Source: Podospora pseudoanserina
Taxonomy: Eukaryota > Ascomycota > Sordariomycetes > Sordariales > Podosporaceae
Reading direction: 5' to 3'
Assembly: GCF_035222485.1 (NCBI RefSeq)
Contig: NW_026946671.1
Coordinates: 868,001 to 932,000, forward strand
Length of the DNA: 64,000 nt
This document shows, piece by piece, positions 1-9,595 of this stretch (the first letter of the stretch is position 1; each line of letters opens with the position of its first letter). Position numbers and translations under genes: made by a program. The notes below the pieces were generated by a model that had not been told where the DNA came from, did no database searches, and worked only from the letters and a program-made list of their open reading frames with translations.

Positions 1-1017
1 CCGCGCTGGAAACCAGATTGAATCCAAATCTGCCCTTTTGCCCTCTGCACAGCGTCTAAAATCACGTTTTCGGGGGGATAGATGGGGGAAAGCTGGGATA
101 AAGTCCTTTCCCTTTTCGAACGTGGTATTGAGGCTTCTCGGGGCTAAGATGGGGGGGGGGGAGCACCACCACACCGCAAACGCACCCACACACTACCTTG
201 GGGGACAAGCTACTTTTTTGATGTTACATATCGGTTTGGGGGGGAGATGGCAGGCTGTGAGACGCGTGATCAGACGCCCTCCCGTTATGTCTGATGGCCT
301 CTTTCTTCCTCTTTGGTTTTTTCTTGGGATTAGCAGGGGATAGCGAGAAAGACGACTCATACCCACATCAGCACAGCTTTCGGCATGGGGCTATCCTTTT
401 CTTCTTCTCCTTCGTCACCACCACCACCACCCCTCCCTGGCTGGGGTTAGGTAGGTAGGCAGGCAGGCACTGCTGCTGAGACAGCCCAATCTTTGAGGTA
501 ACAAAGTCTTGTTGTCTTGGGCAAAGGTGACATTGGAAGTTTACAGCTCTCCAGGTTGGGAAGTCCTAGTCTGGGTTGGAGTACTGACATGTTTTGTCTT
601 GGAAGCACCACTTACATACAACCTTGCCTTGACCTTGAAGCTAAGGTTTAAGCTTTTTTTTCTTTTTTTTTTCCCTGTCCCAGAGATTGCCGCTTTCTAT
701 ATATCTCCCCGAGGCTCGCCTCCTCTTCTTGATGGAGATGTGTTTGAACAGACAACACAGCCAATCCCCTTTTGCGGATATTATTACCTGCCTATTCCAA
801 GCCGCCTCGCTTTAGCGTTATCATCACGGGCAAACAAAGTCATGACGGACTCGCCGGTCAGGTGGTGTTGAAGTTTGGTCATCTCCTGTTTCGGACTACT
901 GGACTAGTTGGGCAACGTACACTCAGCGAAGTCGTTGCTGTGTCATCATTGGAAAATTTCCCTTTGGCTTGTCGTTGCCTGGTTCTAGTTTGGGCTTGGG
1001 GAACAAGGGAAAAAGAT
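1..1017. other. gene-free 5' flank
   Basis: No reading frame here looks like a gene. The stretch holds short tetranucleotide runs (GTAG/GCAG units near 448-470), a T-rich tract near 653-675 and pyrimidine-rich patches. The last few hundred bases probably contain the promoter and leader of the beta-helix gene that follows. Confidence 0.5.
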
Positions 1018-1867
1018 ATGAAAGAAGCCACCTCTCCTTCGACAGAGAGTTCTATATCTACCCCATCGTCACCAGCATCTGAAGCAACAATTACACACAC
1101 ATCCTCACCGGCATCCTCTTCAACAACAGTTACTGCTGCTCCTTCGCCAGCTTTGACATCAACAACTCTTGCTCCTTCACCTTCAACAACAGTCAACATT
1201 CCTTCCCCATCTGCAACGGAAGACATTCCAACTACAACAACAACAACAATGTACGAGTACGAAAGTATCATGACCTTTGACCAGCCCATGATTATGGGCT
1301 ACGACCCCTCTGGCTCTTCCTCGTCGTACACCACCCCCTCATCTGCTTCTGGAGCCGTGGTCAAGAAGAAGAAGAGCATCAAGTCTGAGACTTCGATTGA
1401 CCTCCGCGGCCCATTGGAAGTCGATGGCTCAGTCAAGTCAATGGCGAGCATCAAGTTTGACGGGGACTTTGCCGTCAGGGATAGAGTGGAGGCTTATGGG
1501 GATGTGGGTGTTCACGGCACACTCAATTGCAGGTTTGTAACCCCCCTTCTCACCCAATTCTCTGTGAAGAACAGAAGACTAACAACAAGTCAGCTCACGA
1601 ATGAAGTCAATGGGCAATGTGAAAATCAACGGAAACGCCACATTCGGGGACAAGGTCAAAATCTTTGGGAAGCTGAAGATCAACGGGAGTCTGGAAGTCA
1701 ATGGTGACTTGGAGGTGTGGGGGGCGTTGACGGTGAACGGATATCTGAAGTGCAGGAACTTGACGGTTCATGCCTCCCTCACAACGGTGGATAGCTCGTG
1801 GTATGAGGCGGAGAGCGAGACGGTTCATGGGGCGAAGTTGGTGCAGAGGAGTGGTTATGTTGGATGA
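1018..1867 (+). CDS. bactofilin-like beta-helix repeat protein
   Basis: Two exons, 1018-1532 and 1594-1867, joined by a 61-bp intron (GTTTGT..CAG, branch point GACTAAC near 1577), give about 262 residues. Residues 1 to about 75 are Ser/Thr/Pro-rich low complexity. From about residue 115 to 250 the chain is a run of short units with Gly at a roughly regular spacing (LEVDG, IKFDGDF, VGVHGTL, VKINGNA, LKINGSL, LEVNGDL, LTVNGYL), the pattern of a right-handed beta-helix of the bactofilin / polymer-forming kind. The splice joins two parts of this helix in frame, which supports the intron. In bacteria bactofilins polymerise without nucleotide and act in cell shape; a role here is unknown. There is no signal peptide. 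The start is uncertain: an in-frame ATG at 1249 follows an ACAACA context and would remove the low-complexity head. The family call rests on repeat pattern only. Confidence 0.6.
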
Positions 1868-3448
1868 GCGGGAGATTGGTTGATATTTCTTTTGTGGTTT
1901 CTTTTCATGTTTCCTGACTCTGTTTGACATTGGTTGGGCTGGGCATATGGGATTTGGGTTGAACACTGTATACCACCGAGACTTTTGGGCTGTTTCTTTA
2001 TGTCTGGCATGTTTCTTGTTTTTTTCCTTTTCAGTCTTTGGCATCTCGACTCTGGGGAAGGGGCACGATGAGTTATGAATACTGGGTTTTCTTACTGTCA
2101 TATTTTCCTTGTTATCATGCTGCTGTTACGTCCAGAGTGTTACAGGCTCATAGCCGTCGATTAGTTTGGGGATGGCATTGGCATTGGTTTCTTGTTCTCA
2201 GATACTTCAATTCATTGTTGGCTGTAGCAACAGCATTTAGAGTTGGCCATTGGCATGGCCGTTTAGGTAGCAACATTACAATAGAGCTCAGTACCTGTGT
2301 CAACGTTGGCACAGGACTCAACATCATGAACCCCTCAACTCTGGTGCGAATAAGCTGTCCGCGTCATCAACTGGCATCATCATGGACAGGGATACCGTCT
2401 AGGTAGCAAGATTCAAAACGGTAGTAGTCGACGTACAAAACGGAGGAGACGTGTTAAGTCAAAGACCCAACCAAGACCAAGAGAGCCCGCTTTCTGCCTT
2501 ACTGTCACCTCAATATCATGCCATCTCGAGATGTCCTCAATTCTTAGCTGGGTGACATCGCCGTCAGGCATGCTCAGGAGAGTCCACATCGGGACCTAGT
2601 AGTAGTTTGTGCTGCTCAAGTGTGCAAACCCGGGGTTTCAAGAACAACGGAAGGGGAGCTGCTGCCTGCAATGGCCTTGTGTCTGTATCCACAAATGCTT
2701 GTCTTGTCTACACATGAGGTATGGAAGTTGCAAAACACATCGTCAAGACGGCGGTTGCCGCGGATAACATGGGGAAGCGAGGCTTTTGATCTAGGAGAAA
2801 TTAAGTAAGGCATTTTCTGCAGGCACGGGCAGACCAAGGCAGGCAGGCTGCCGGTGAATGATTCAGAGATGTGATTTGATCGCCGAGATGCTGCAGACGA
2901 CAGCAGGTGAAGCCACCGATCGGTAACGATTTCGAGAGGGAGCCGGTCGAGGGTTGGGATGCTAAAGAGATAAGATCAACAGTTCCTTGTCAGGGTTACA
3001 TTGCAGGCTGCAGGTCTGCCGGCCGGCCACAGGAAGATCATGTGGGGGTGCACAGACCCACTTTGTATCTTCTGCTGCGGGCTGCGGGCTGCGGGCCAAG
3101 CCAAAGGAGCGAATGGAGCTTGGACTTTCGCGACGGGAGCACGAGGCGCGTTTGTTCCACAATCACATTCTCAACCGCCGACTTCACTGCAAACGACACC
3201 ACCGCGACAGCCTCATCCACCGCCCAACAAGAGCTGGAAACCTTGCTCCACGACGCCTACGAGATAGTCTTTTCACTGAGGACCACTATACTGCAGCTTA
3301 ATACTCACTTTTGCTTCGCATTGCACCCACTCATGGCAAGGCCTTTTGCGCCAACATCCAACCAGTTGCTCTGACGTTGACGTCAACACCGGAAACATCG
3401 TGAAGAAACAGACATAAAAAACAAGAGGACGAATTTGAACAACCAAAA
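1868..3448. other. gene-free stretch with ING-gene promoter
   Basis: Small overlapping frames on both strands show no recognisable domain or codon bias. A short GCTGCGG tandem lies near 3075-3100. The last few hundred bases are presumably the promoter and leader of the ING/PHD gene. Confidence 0.5.
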
Positions 3449-6217
3449 ATGGCTGCTCCAGAGGCCATTCAACCCGTTGTCGACGAGGCCATCTCTCCGC
3501 GACAGGATGCGCCACCGTCCATCGAGCAGGCTATGCACGAGTCCATCAAGTCCATCGAAAATATCACGCCGCTCAATCCCCTCGACCTCCGAGCCGATCC
3601 CGATGCCCAGGCCACCGTTAGTGACTTCCTCGACTTTACCGAGTACCTCCCGGCCGATATGATGCGTTCTTTGACCCTGATTGGCCAACTCGACCAGGCC
3701 TACATCGATTCCTCGAACAACATCGACGAACTCACAACACAATGGGGCCAGCTCCCCGGCCTCCCGGCTGGTGCTAAGAGCAAGAATACACCGGTGGAGC
3801 TGCGCAGCCACGTGTCAGAAAACCTACACCATGCCCTCAACTCTCGCGTCTATTCCCATGCCGAAGCGCAACGGATGGCCGAGAATGTGAACCGTCATCT
3901 CAACCGTGCCAAGACCATTCTCGCAAAATTGCAGGCTATGCAGTATAACTACCAAGAGTTGGAGGAGCAACAAAAGAGCCCAGTGGCCAACAGATCGCCT
4001 CAGATGTCGAGAGTGCCAAAGATTACACTGAAAATAGACGGACAGAAAGTGCGCAGGCCGAGAGTGCCTAGGATCACAGTTCCTGGCGAGGTGTTGGCGC
4101 CATATGATATCAACTTTGACGCATACACCACGGGATCTGAGAGCAGTTCGGAGGAAGAGGATGACGCAGTATCTTCCAGCCGGGTCACTCCGGCTCCGCG
4201 TATCAAGGTCGTGAAAGGATCAACAAGGCCGCCCAAGTCGAGTGTTCCAAGGGCGCCAAGACCCAGGACATCTGTCCCCCCTCCCAATGTGCCCGGTGGG
4301 CTATCCACCAGTGCTGCCATGGCACAGCTCGTCCCTCCACCCGAAAACGCAGTCCCAGGAAGCGCCGATGCTCCATGGTGTCAGCTCACTGCGTTTGAAC
4401 TGGCAAGACTTCGTAAGAGAATGAAGAAGAACGCGGCTTGGACTCCAAGTGATACCATGGTTGCGCGAGAGCTAGCCGCGCTCGGACGAGGCGTCGATGC
4501 CTTCAAAGCTGCGAAGAAAAAGGCAGAGGACGAGGGGAGGGTGTTTGAGGGGGCGATGCCGGTGCCGACGATCGACCCTCACACCGGCGAGAAGAGGATG
4601 CCGCTCGGGGCTTTGACTGTGGATGCTTTGGCGTCGGATGACAAGAATATCACAAACCGTGGCATGAAACTGAACGAGGCTAAGAAACTCAAGAGGGAGC
4701 AACTGGCCAAGCTGGCAGCGGACGAAGCCGAACAGTCGGCTGCCATGTTACGGGAACAGGCACGGATGATTATGGGGGGCGTACCTCAACCAGCTGCTGT
4801 CGCGGATGCCAAAGCAATCAAGAGCAAGGCTCCGAAGAAGCGGAAACGAGATTCGATGCCGGGAACTGAGGCCGAAGGTGCTGAAGAACAGGAGACCGCG
4901 GCGGATGGCAGTCAACAGGCTCAGAGGCCACAGTTTAAGAGAACCAAGACGGAGACGCCTGTACCGCCGCCAATAATAACCTCTGGGAATTCTTTGGGCC
5001 CGCCTCAGGAAACGCCGGTCCAGCTTCCCCAGAGGACAAATGCGGTCTTGCACTCTACAACGCCTATACCTTTACCAAACCTTTCTCAGGACCAGTCAAT
5101 AACGGCCAAGCCGGCATCAGTAATATCAGCTACCTCACCCGCCGGTAGCAACGCCGGGCCTTCGAGCGTCCCGACATTGGCACCCATCAAACTGCCGACT
5201 ACCGAGACACCTATACCACCGCCAGTGATTTCACCAAAGAAGTCAGTGACGCCCATCCTGCCTCCTGTGAGAGAGACCCGCCAGAAGCAGGCCACTCGGT
5301 CGCAAGATCAGCAACAACAGTCACAACCACAGCAGCTTCCACCAGGGGCCGTGTCAGGAGTCGCAAGCAAGGCCACGTCAAGGACAGCAAGCCCCGAGCT
5401 GGTTGCACCAAAGCCAGATCCCGACGCTGCTCCTACCCCTGCCCCTGCCCAACCAGCATCAACAGTCGTAACCCGCCGCCCAGCTTCGAGAGGAAAAGCG
5501 TCAAGCCAAGAGCCAGCACTACCTCACCACCCCCCATCTCTGGCAGCAGACCGTCCCCGCCGGACTAGCACCGCCCGAAACACCCCTGCCCCTCCAGATG
5601 TAGCCGCTGCCCTATCTTCTCACACAACCGCGACGACTTCTGCCACTGCTGCTAGCACCACTGCCGCCACTGCTCCCACCGCCGCCGGCAACTCCACCAC
5701 CAGACCGGCCAGCAAACGAGCCGGCAAGCGCCCTGCTCCCGGCGTCATTAGCCGGACCAACAGCGGCGGTAACAGCGCCGTGGGTACGCGCAAGGCGGCG
5801 CCGAGGAAGAAGCAGAGCGCCGCTGCCGGGTCAAGAACTGCTGGTGGCGGTAACAAGAAGGAGAAAGAGGTGGCGGCGACGCCGGTGGAAACACACGGCG
5901 GGACGGCAGAGGTGGAGGTGGACGACGAAGGGAATGTGATTGATCCGGAGGAGCCGAGATATTGTCTGTGTAATCGGGTCAGCTTTGGGACGATGATTCA
6001 GTGTGATAATGTTGATGTAAGTAACCCCGGAAGTGGCTGGGGGGAGAAGGAAATGCTAATAGGGAAACAGCAATGCAAGCAGGAGTGGTTTCACTTGGAG
6101 TGTGTCGGGTTGGAGGACATTCCGGCGAGGACGACGAAGTGGTATTGTCCGGATTGCAGGAAGGCGTTGAAGATTGGGGAGAGGGGTGAGGTTAGTGCCA
6201 GGGGGGTGAGGGCGTAG
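3449..6217 (+). CDS. ING-family PHD-finger chromatin protein
   Basis: Probably a histone-acetyltransferase or deacetylase complex subunit of the ING class (Yng1/Yng2/Pho23 relatives) that reads H3K4 methylation in the nucleus. Two exons, 3449-6016 and 6071-6217, give 904 residues. Residues about 60-175 are the helical ING N-terminal domain (YLPADMMRSL, AYIDSSNNIDELTTQW, then a helix rich in AEAQRMAENV). The middle 600 residues are disordered, Pro/Ser/Ala/Gln-rich, with a KAPKKRKRD nuclear signal near residue 460. The C-terminal PHD finger (about residues 835-885) keeps the C4HC3 set: YCLCN, CDNVD, EWFHLEC and WYCPDC. The 54-bp intron (GTAAGT..CAG, GCTAAT branch) lies between zinc ligands; it is a multiple of three with no stop, so unspliced RNA stays open and would insert 18 residues into the PHD finger. 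It is far longer than yeast ING proteins, so I give no symbol. Confidence 0.85.
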   Translation: MAAPEAIQPVVDEAISPRQDAPPSIEQAMHESIKSIENITPLNPLDLRADPDAQATVSDFLDFTEYLPADMMRSLTLIGQLDQAYIDSSNNIDELTTQWGQLPGLPAGAKSKNTPVELRSHVSENLHHALNSRVYSHAEAQRMAENVNRHLNRAKTILAKLQAMQYNYQELEEQQKSPVANRSPQMSRVPKITLKIDGQKVRRPRVPRITVPGEVLAPYDINFDAYTTGSESSSEEEDDAVSSSRVTPAPRIKVVKGSTRPPKSSVPRAPRPRTSVPPPNVPGGLSTSAAMAQLVPPPENAVPGSADAPWCQLTAFELARLRKRMKKNAAWTPSDTMVARELAALGRGVDAFKAAKKKAEDEGRVFEGAMPVPTIDPHTGEKRMPLGALTVDALASDDKNITNRGMKLNEAKKLKREQLAKLAADEAEQSAAMLREQARMIMGGVPQPAAVADAKAIKSKAPKKRKRDSMPGTEAEGAEEQETAADGSQQAQRPQFKRTKTETPVPPPIITSGNSLGPPQETPVQLPQRTNAVLHSTTPIPLPNLSQDQSITAKPASVISATSPAGSNAGPSSVPTLAPIKLPTTETPIPPPVISPKKSVTPILPPVRETRQKQATRSQDQQQQSQPQQLPPGAVSGVASKATSRTASPELVAPKPDPDAAPTPAPAQPASTVVTRRPASRGKASSQEPALPHHPPSLAADRPRRTSTARNTPAPPDVAAALSSHTTATTSATAASTTAATAPTAAGNSTTRPASKRAGKRPAPGVISRTNSGGNSAVGTRKAAPRKKQSAAAGSRTAGGGNKKEKEVAATPVETHGGTAEVEVDDEGNVIDPEEPRYCLCNRVSFGTMIQCDNVDVSNPGSGWGEKEMLIGKQQCKQEWFHLECVGLEDIPARTTKWYCPDCRKALKIGERGEVSARGVRA

Positions 6218-6710
6218 GTTGGGGGTGGTTTTTTGAGTTTCTTTCTTGGGGGATAAATGGGGGGTATGCGTGTTTGAGGGTGTGTTAATGCGGTGAGGTT
6301 GGGTTACTTTGTTAGGTTAGCTGTTTGGTATGGGTGAGTGAGTGAGTGAGTGAGCTGGGCAATGAAAACAAGACAGTCGTCCGATTCTTTCTCTCATAAG
6401 TGAGGTGAATGTTGCTAATGACTCTTGGCTATCAAAGCAGAATCCAGATGCTCGTATCACCATTGCTGGTTCTGGAGAATTGAGGTATAAGGTCAGGTCG
6501 CTTTGTTATGAAACTGTCTGGAATAAAGGATTCAGTGATAAACAACAAGAACCGTTCGACTTTTCTTGTTATCAAAAGCAGTGCTGTTATAAATGGCGGA
6601 GCGACCTCCCAGGCAGATGAGCCAACTCCTCGCTTGTCTGACCATCTTGGAGGTGAAAGTGGGTTTGACCTTGTTGTCTTTATATTGGATCATCGATCGA
6701 TGATGAGTGA
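6218..6710. other. gene-free, GTGA microsatellite
   Basis: The 3' region of the ING/PHD gene. A short (GTGA)n run lies near 6335-6353. No gene is visible before the hairpin repeat begins at about 6711. Confidence 0.5.
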
Positions 6711-7120
6711 AGAAAAAGCAAAAGCTCACCAGCCCTGGGTGGGCAGGCTACGAAAACCTAGTTGAGAAAGGTTTTTCCTTTGGGGGGTCGAACTCGGGGG
6801 CTATCGGTTACAAGCCCCCAGCTCGGGGAGAGGGGGAGTTATTTAAACAGCAGCTCCGACATCCTTACCATTTGTCCTGACCACAAGTGTGACGCCCTGG
6901 TAAGGATACTGGAGCTGCTGTTGGAAGGTGGGTGGGGAGAGTGGTGCATATACTCTGGTAGGGGTTGCTCCTCCCTTCAGTTGTTCTGGCTTCTGTTGTT
7001 CTGGCTTCTGTTGTTCTGGCTTCTGTTGTTCTGGCTTCTGTTGTTCTGGCTTCTGTTGTTCTGGCTTCTGTTGTTCTGGGTGGAATGACGGTGTCACATG
7101 ATGGCAAAGTGTTGACCAAC
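6711..7120 (+). repeat. hairpin repeat element, copy A
   Basis: This matches the reverse complement of 24233-24522. Shared blocks in order are: the edge AGAAAAAGCAAAAGCTCACC (6711-6730); a GC-rich block around CTATCGGTTACAAGCCCC (about 6800); a long hairpin with arms 6846-6870 and 6898-6922 and a 27-nt loop; then a block around GGAATGACGGTGTCACATG ending in GTTGACCAAC at 7120. The two hairpin arms are complementary over 25 positions with only a few mismatches or wobbles. Copy A is longer than copy B because a 15-bp minisatellite and some flanking sequence lie within it. On the minus strand AGTTCGACCCC resembles a tRNA B box. No coding frame is convincing. It may be a small non-autonomous element (MITE- or SINE-like); the class is not settled. 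Confidence 0.75.
6981..7079 (+). repeat. 15-bp minisatellite in repeat copy A
   Basis: Six perfect copies of TTGTTCTGGCTTCTG, followed by a partial seventh, lie between the hairpin and the right edge of repeat copy A. Copy B has no such array, so the expansion is later than, or specific to, this copy. As 15 is a multiple of three the array is open in several frames (for example LLFWL repeats), which creates spurious reading frames on both strands. I do not regard these as genes. Confidence 0.95.
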
Positions 7121-8800
7121 TTCCAGGTTGCGACATGGAAAATCATTGTTATTATGGAAGGCTTTGAGTGAGTTGAGCTTGCTGCTTGACCCGCAACCGT
7201 CGTGCTTGTGGTGATTCAGTGCTGTCACAGCCACCACATACCTAAGATACCCAAGGTAGCCTTCCTACATCAGGTGCATGTCGAATATACCAGCAGCAAC
7301 AGTCAAAATCCCATGAAGTTCCCCGCTCAATATCACAACAAATCTCGATGAAAAGTACGGAATATCACTCAAGTGCATAAACCATTTCGCTACGACGCTT
7401 CGTATACCTGCATGTAGCTGCCCCCAGAGCGAACAAACCATTACCCTAACTTCCAAAGTGAGGGATGTATCTCTCCCAATGTGGCGTTTCGAGAACAGAC
7501 TCGGGGGCAGGTGGCTGATGCTGATGAAGGACTCGAGAAGAAAGGTGGTGCCAAGGCACAGCCTCCACCAAACACGCCTTCCAACATGATAGGCTCGAAA
7601 ACATCCAATTCCAAACTCACCGCCGAGCCTGCTCTAAAGTTATCCTTCGTAGTTTGTTCATCGAGATTCAACTTGAAGTACTCAAGCAAAGCAAGAGCTA
7701 ATTACATCAACACTTCTACTCTCTCGCGACATAGTAGCTTGTCCAACACGATCCCATAAAAGTCTCCCTCCAAGACCCCTTTCCTGCTGAGTAATGTAAT
7801 CACCTTAAACCAACATTGCCATCAAAGCGTTTCTCATCGTCTGCCCAAAAAAGGAAAGTTGCGAGGTTACATTGAAGATGATCTACAAACTCGACACAGT
7901 TGACGATGCACACCCCGCATAATACCCGGCTTTCTTTCCGGTTCAGAATGAACAAGCTTTTGGGAGGAAGTGCCTAGCGATAAATGGGAAGCTCAAACGT
8001 TGGGGACCACTGCAAAAAGTGCTTCTCGGGGAATTATTTTGTGATTTGCGGTTGGTGTTTTGGAGGTCCAAACGGGACGGGAAATGCAAAAGAGTGAAGG
8101 TAAGGGGTCTTGAGGGTTTCTTAGTTTATTGTAAGCTTACGGGGTGTGATACTAGGGTGATACTGTTCATTCTGATCTCGAAGCAGCGTGCGTTATGGTA
8201 TCTTCATGTTCAATGGCCGGATGTTACATGCTGACTCTAACCTTACCCACAGACCCATCTATCACAGCTTCCCTGGCAGTCTATACCACTGTGACAACCT
8301 CCCACTACACATCAATGCTTTGTGACTGCAAATGCGGCTAAACACACCGCCTTGCCAACAACCACTCCCGAACCCTGGGATCGTCATGCAGTGTATGGCG
8401 ATCAGGGAGTTCACGATGACAAAAGAGCATTCTCCATTCGACCGAAAGCACAGCAGCACGAGATGTCGTTGCATTGAGGTGTGAGCGGACGGCAAGAAGG
8501 TAGGACTTTCTCGTGCGGATGGCACATCCCGTGCCGCTGTCACAGTTAGTATCAAACATCAGACGGAAGGGCAGGTAGGTGTCTGTGTGGGCTGTCAGGA
8601 GGTTAAACACCCAAGGGTCCCTGAGCAGAGTCAAAGCTGCCTCCTATCCGTCCTTCCTGCTCTTCTTCTCCTTAACTCGAGGCACTGCCTTTACCTTCCG
8701 TACATATCTTTCCCAATGATACCGATACTCGCCTCATTAGTTTCACCAGACCAAACACACCCTACTTAAAGTTGACCATCACCTCAGCAGACACAACAAC
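7121..8800. other. gene-free stretch before CE5 gene
   Basis: The reading frames here (all under about 100 residues) lack domains. The last 100 bases before 8801 look like a normal fungal leader, with ACAACAAC directly before the ATG. Confidence 0.5.
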
Positions 8801-9595
8801 ATGAAGCTCCCATGCCTACCTCTTCACCTCCACCACCGCCATCACCTCCTCCTCCTCCTCCTCCTCCTCCCCCTCACCCTCCCATCAGCCTCCTCACTCC
8901 CAGTCACACCACAACCCGGCCCCTGCCCCCTCCTCCACATCCTCTCCGCCCGTGAGACCACCGCCCCCCCAGGCTTCGGCTCCTCCATAACCCTTACTCA
9001 ACTCCTCCTCTCAACCTTCAACCACTCCTCCCCCCCAACCACCCACCCAACCATAACCGCCGAAGCAATAGACTACCCGGCCCTAGGCGCCAACACATCC
9101 GAATACGCCGCCTCAGTAACAACCGGAACAGCAGCAGTCATCAAACGGCTTTCTACATTCAACGCCCTGTGTCCAGAGACAATACTCATCCTCCATGGGT
9201 TCAGCCAGGGAGGGCAGATCATAGATGATGCGCTTTGCGGGGTGCCTCATGATTTTACTGGACGAGGAAAACCTGATGAAGATGGGGGACGGGTTGGGAG
9301 GCCTTTGGTCAGGAGGGAGGTGCAGAGGAATATTGCGGCGGTGGTGTTGATGGGGAGTCCGAGGTTTACTGGTGGGAAAAGGAGGGGGGAGAAGGGGACG
9401 GCGAGGGTGGGAGGATTTGCTGCCCGACCGGAGGGGTTCAGCTGTCCGGTGTTTGATGATAGGATGGTGAGTTTTTGTGATGAGGGGGATCCGTTTTGTT
9501 CGGATGGGGAGGATGAGGAGGTTCATGGGGGGTATGGGGGAGTTTATGGGGGGGAGGCGTTGGGGTTTGTGGTTGAGAGGGTGCTGGTTGGGTGA
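8801..9595 (+). CDS. secreted CE5 esterase (acetylxylan esterase/cutinase)
   Basis: A single-exon gene of 264 residues. It begins with a signal peptide with a long Leu run (residues about 15-30). The mature part carries the carbohydrate esterase family 5 marks: CPLLHILSARETT and GFGSS near the N-terminus, AIDYPALG, the nucleophile elbow GFSQGG (catalytic Ser), FCDEGDPFC (catalytic Asp, flanked by Cys as in the family) and a later His in VHGGYGG. The ARETT...GFGSS block is closer to acetylxylan esterases than to classical cutinases, but substrate cannot be fixed from sequence. It should act outside the cell on plant polymers such as acetylated xylan or cutin. The insert RPLVRREVQRN and a loop rich in Gly/Arg (about residues 185-205) are longer than usual. 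Codons are strongly C-rich in the first half and G-rich in the second. Confidence 0.88.
   Translation: MKLPCLPLHLHHRHHLLLLLLLLPLTLPSASSLPVTPQPGPCPLLHILSARETTAPPGFGSSITLTQLLLSTFNHSSPPTTHPTITAEAIDYPALGANTSEYAASVTTGTAAVIKRLSTFNALCPETILILHGFSQGGQIIDDALCGVPHDFTGRGKPDEDGGRVGRPLVRREVQRNIAAVVLMGSPRFTGGKRRGEKGTARVGGFAARPEGFSCPVFDDRMVSFCDEGDPFCSDGEDEEVHGGYGGVYGGEALGFVVERVLVG

Noticed and set aside
6762-7146. Reading frames rich in Leu/Phe/Trp or Glu/Gln/Pro repeats on both strands
   Set aside because: They are translations of the 15-bp minisatellite and of the repeat element; no start context, domain or codon bias supports them.
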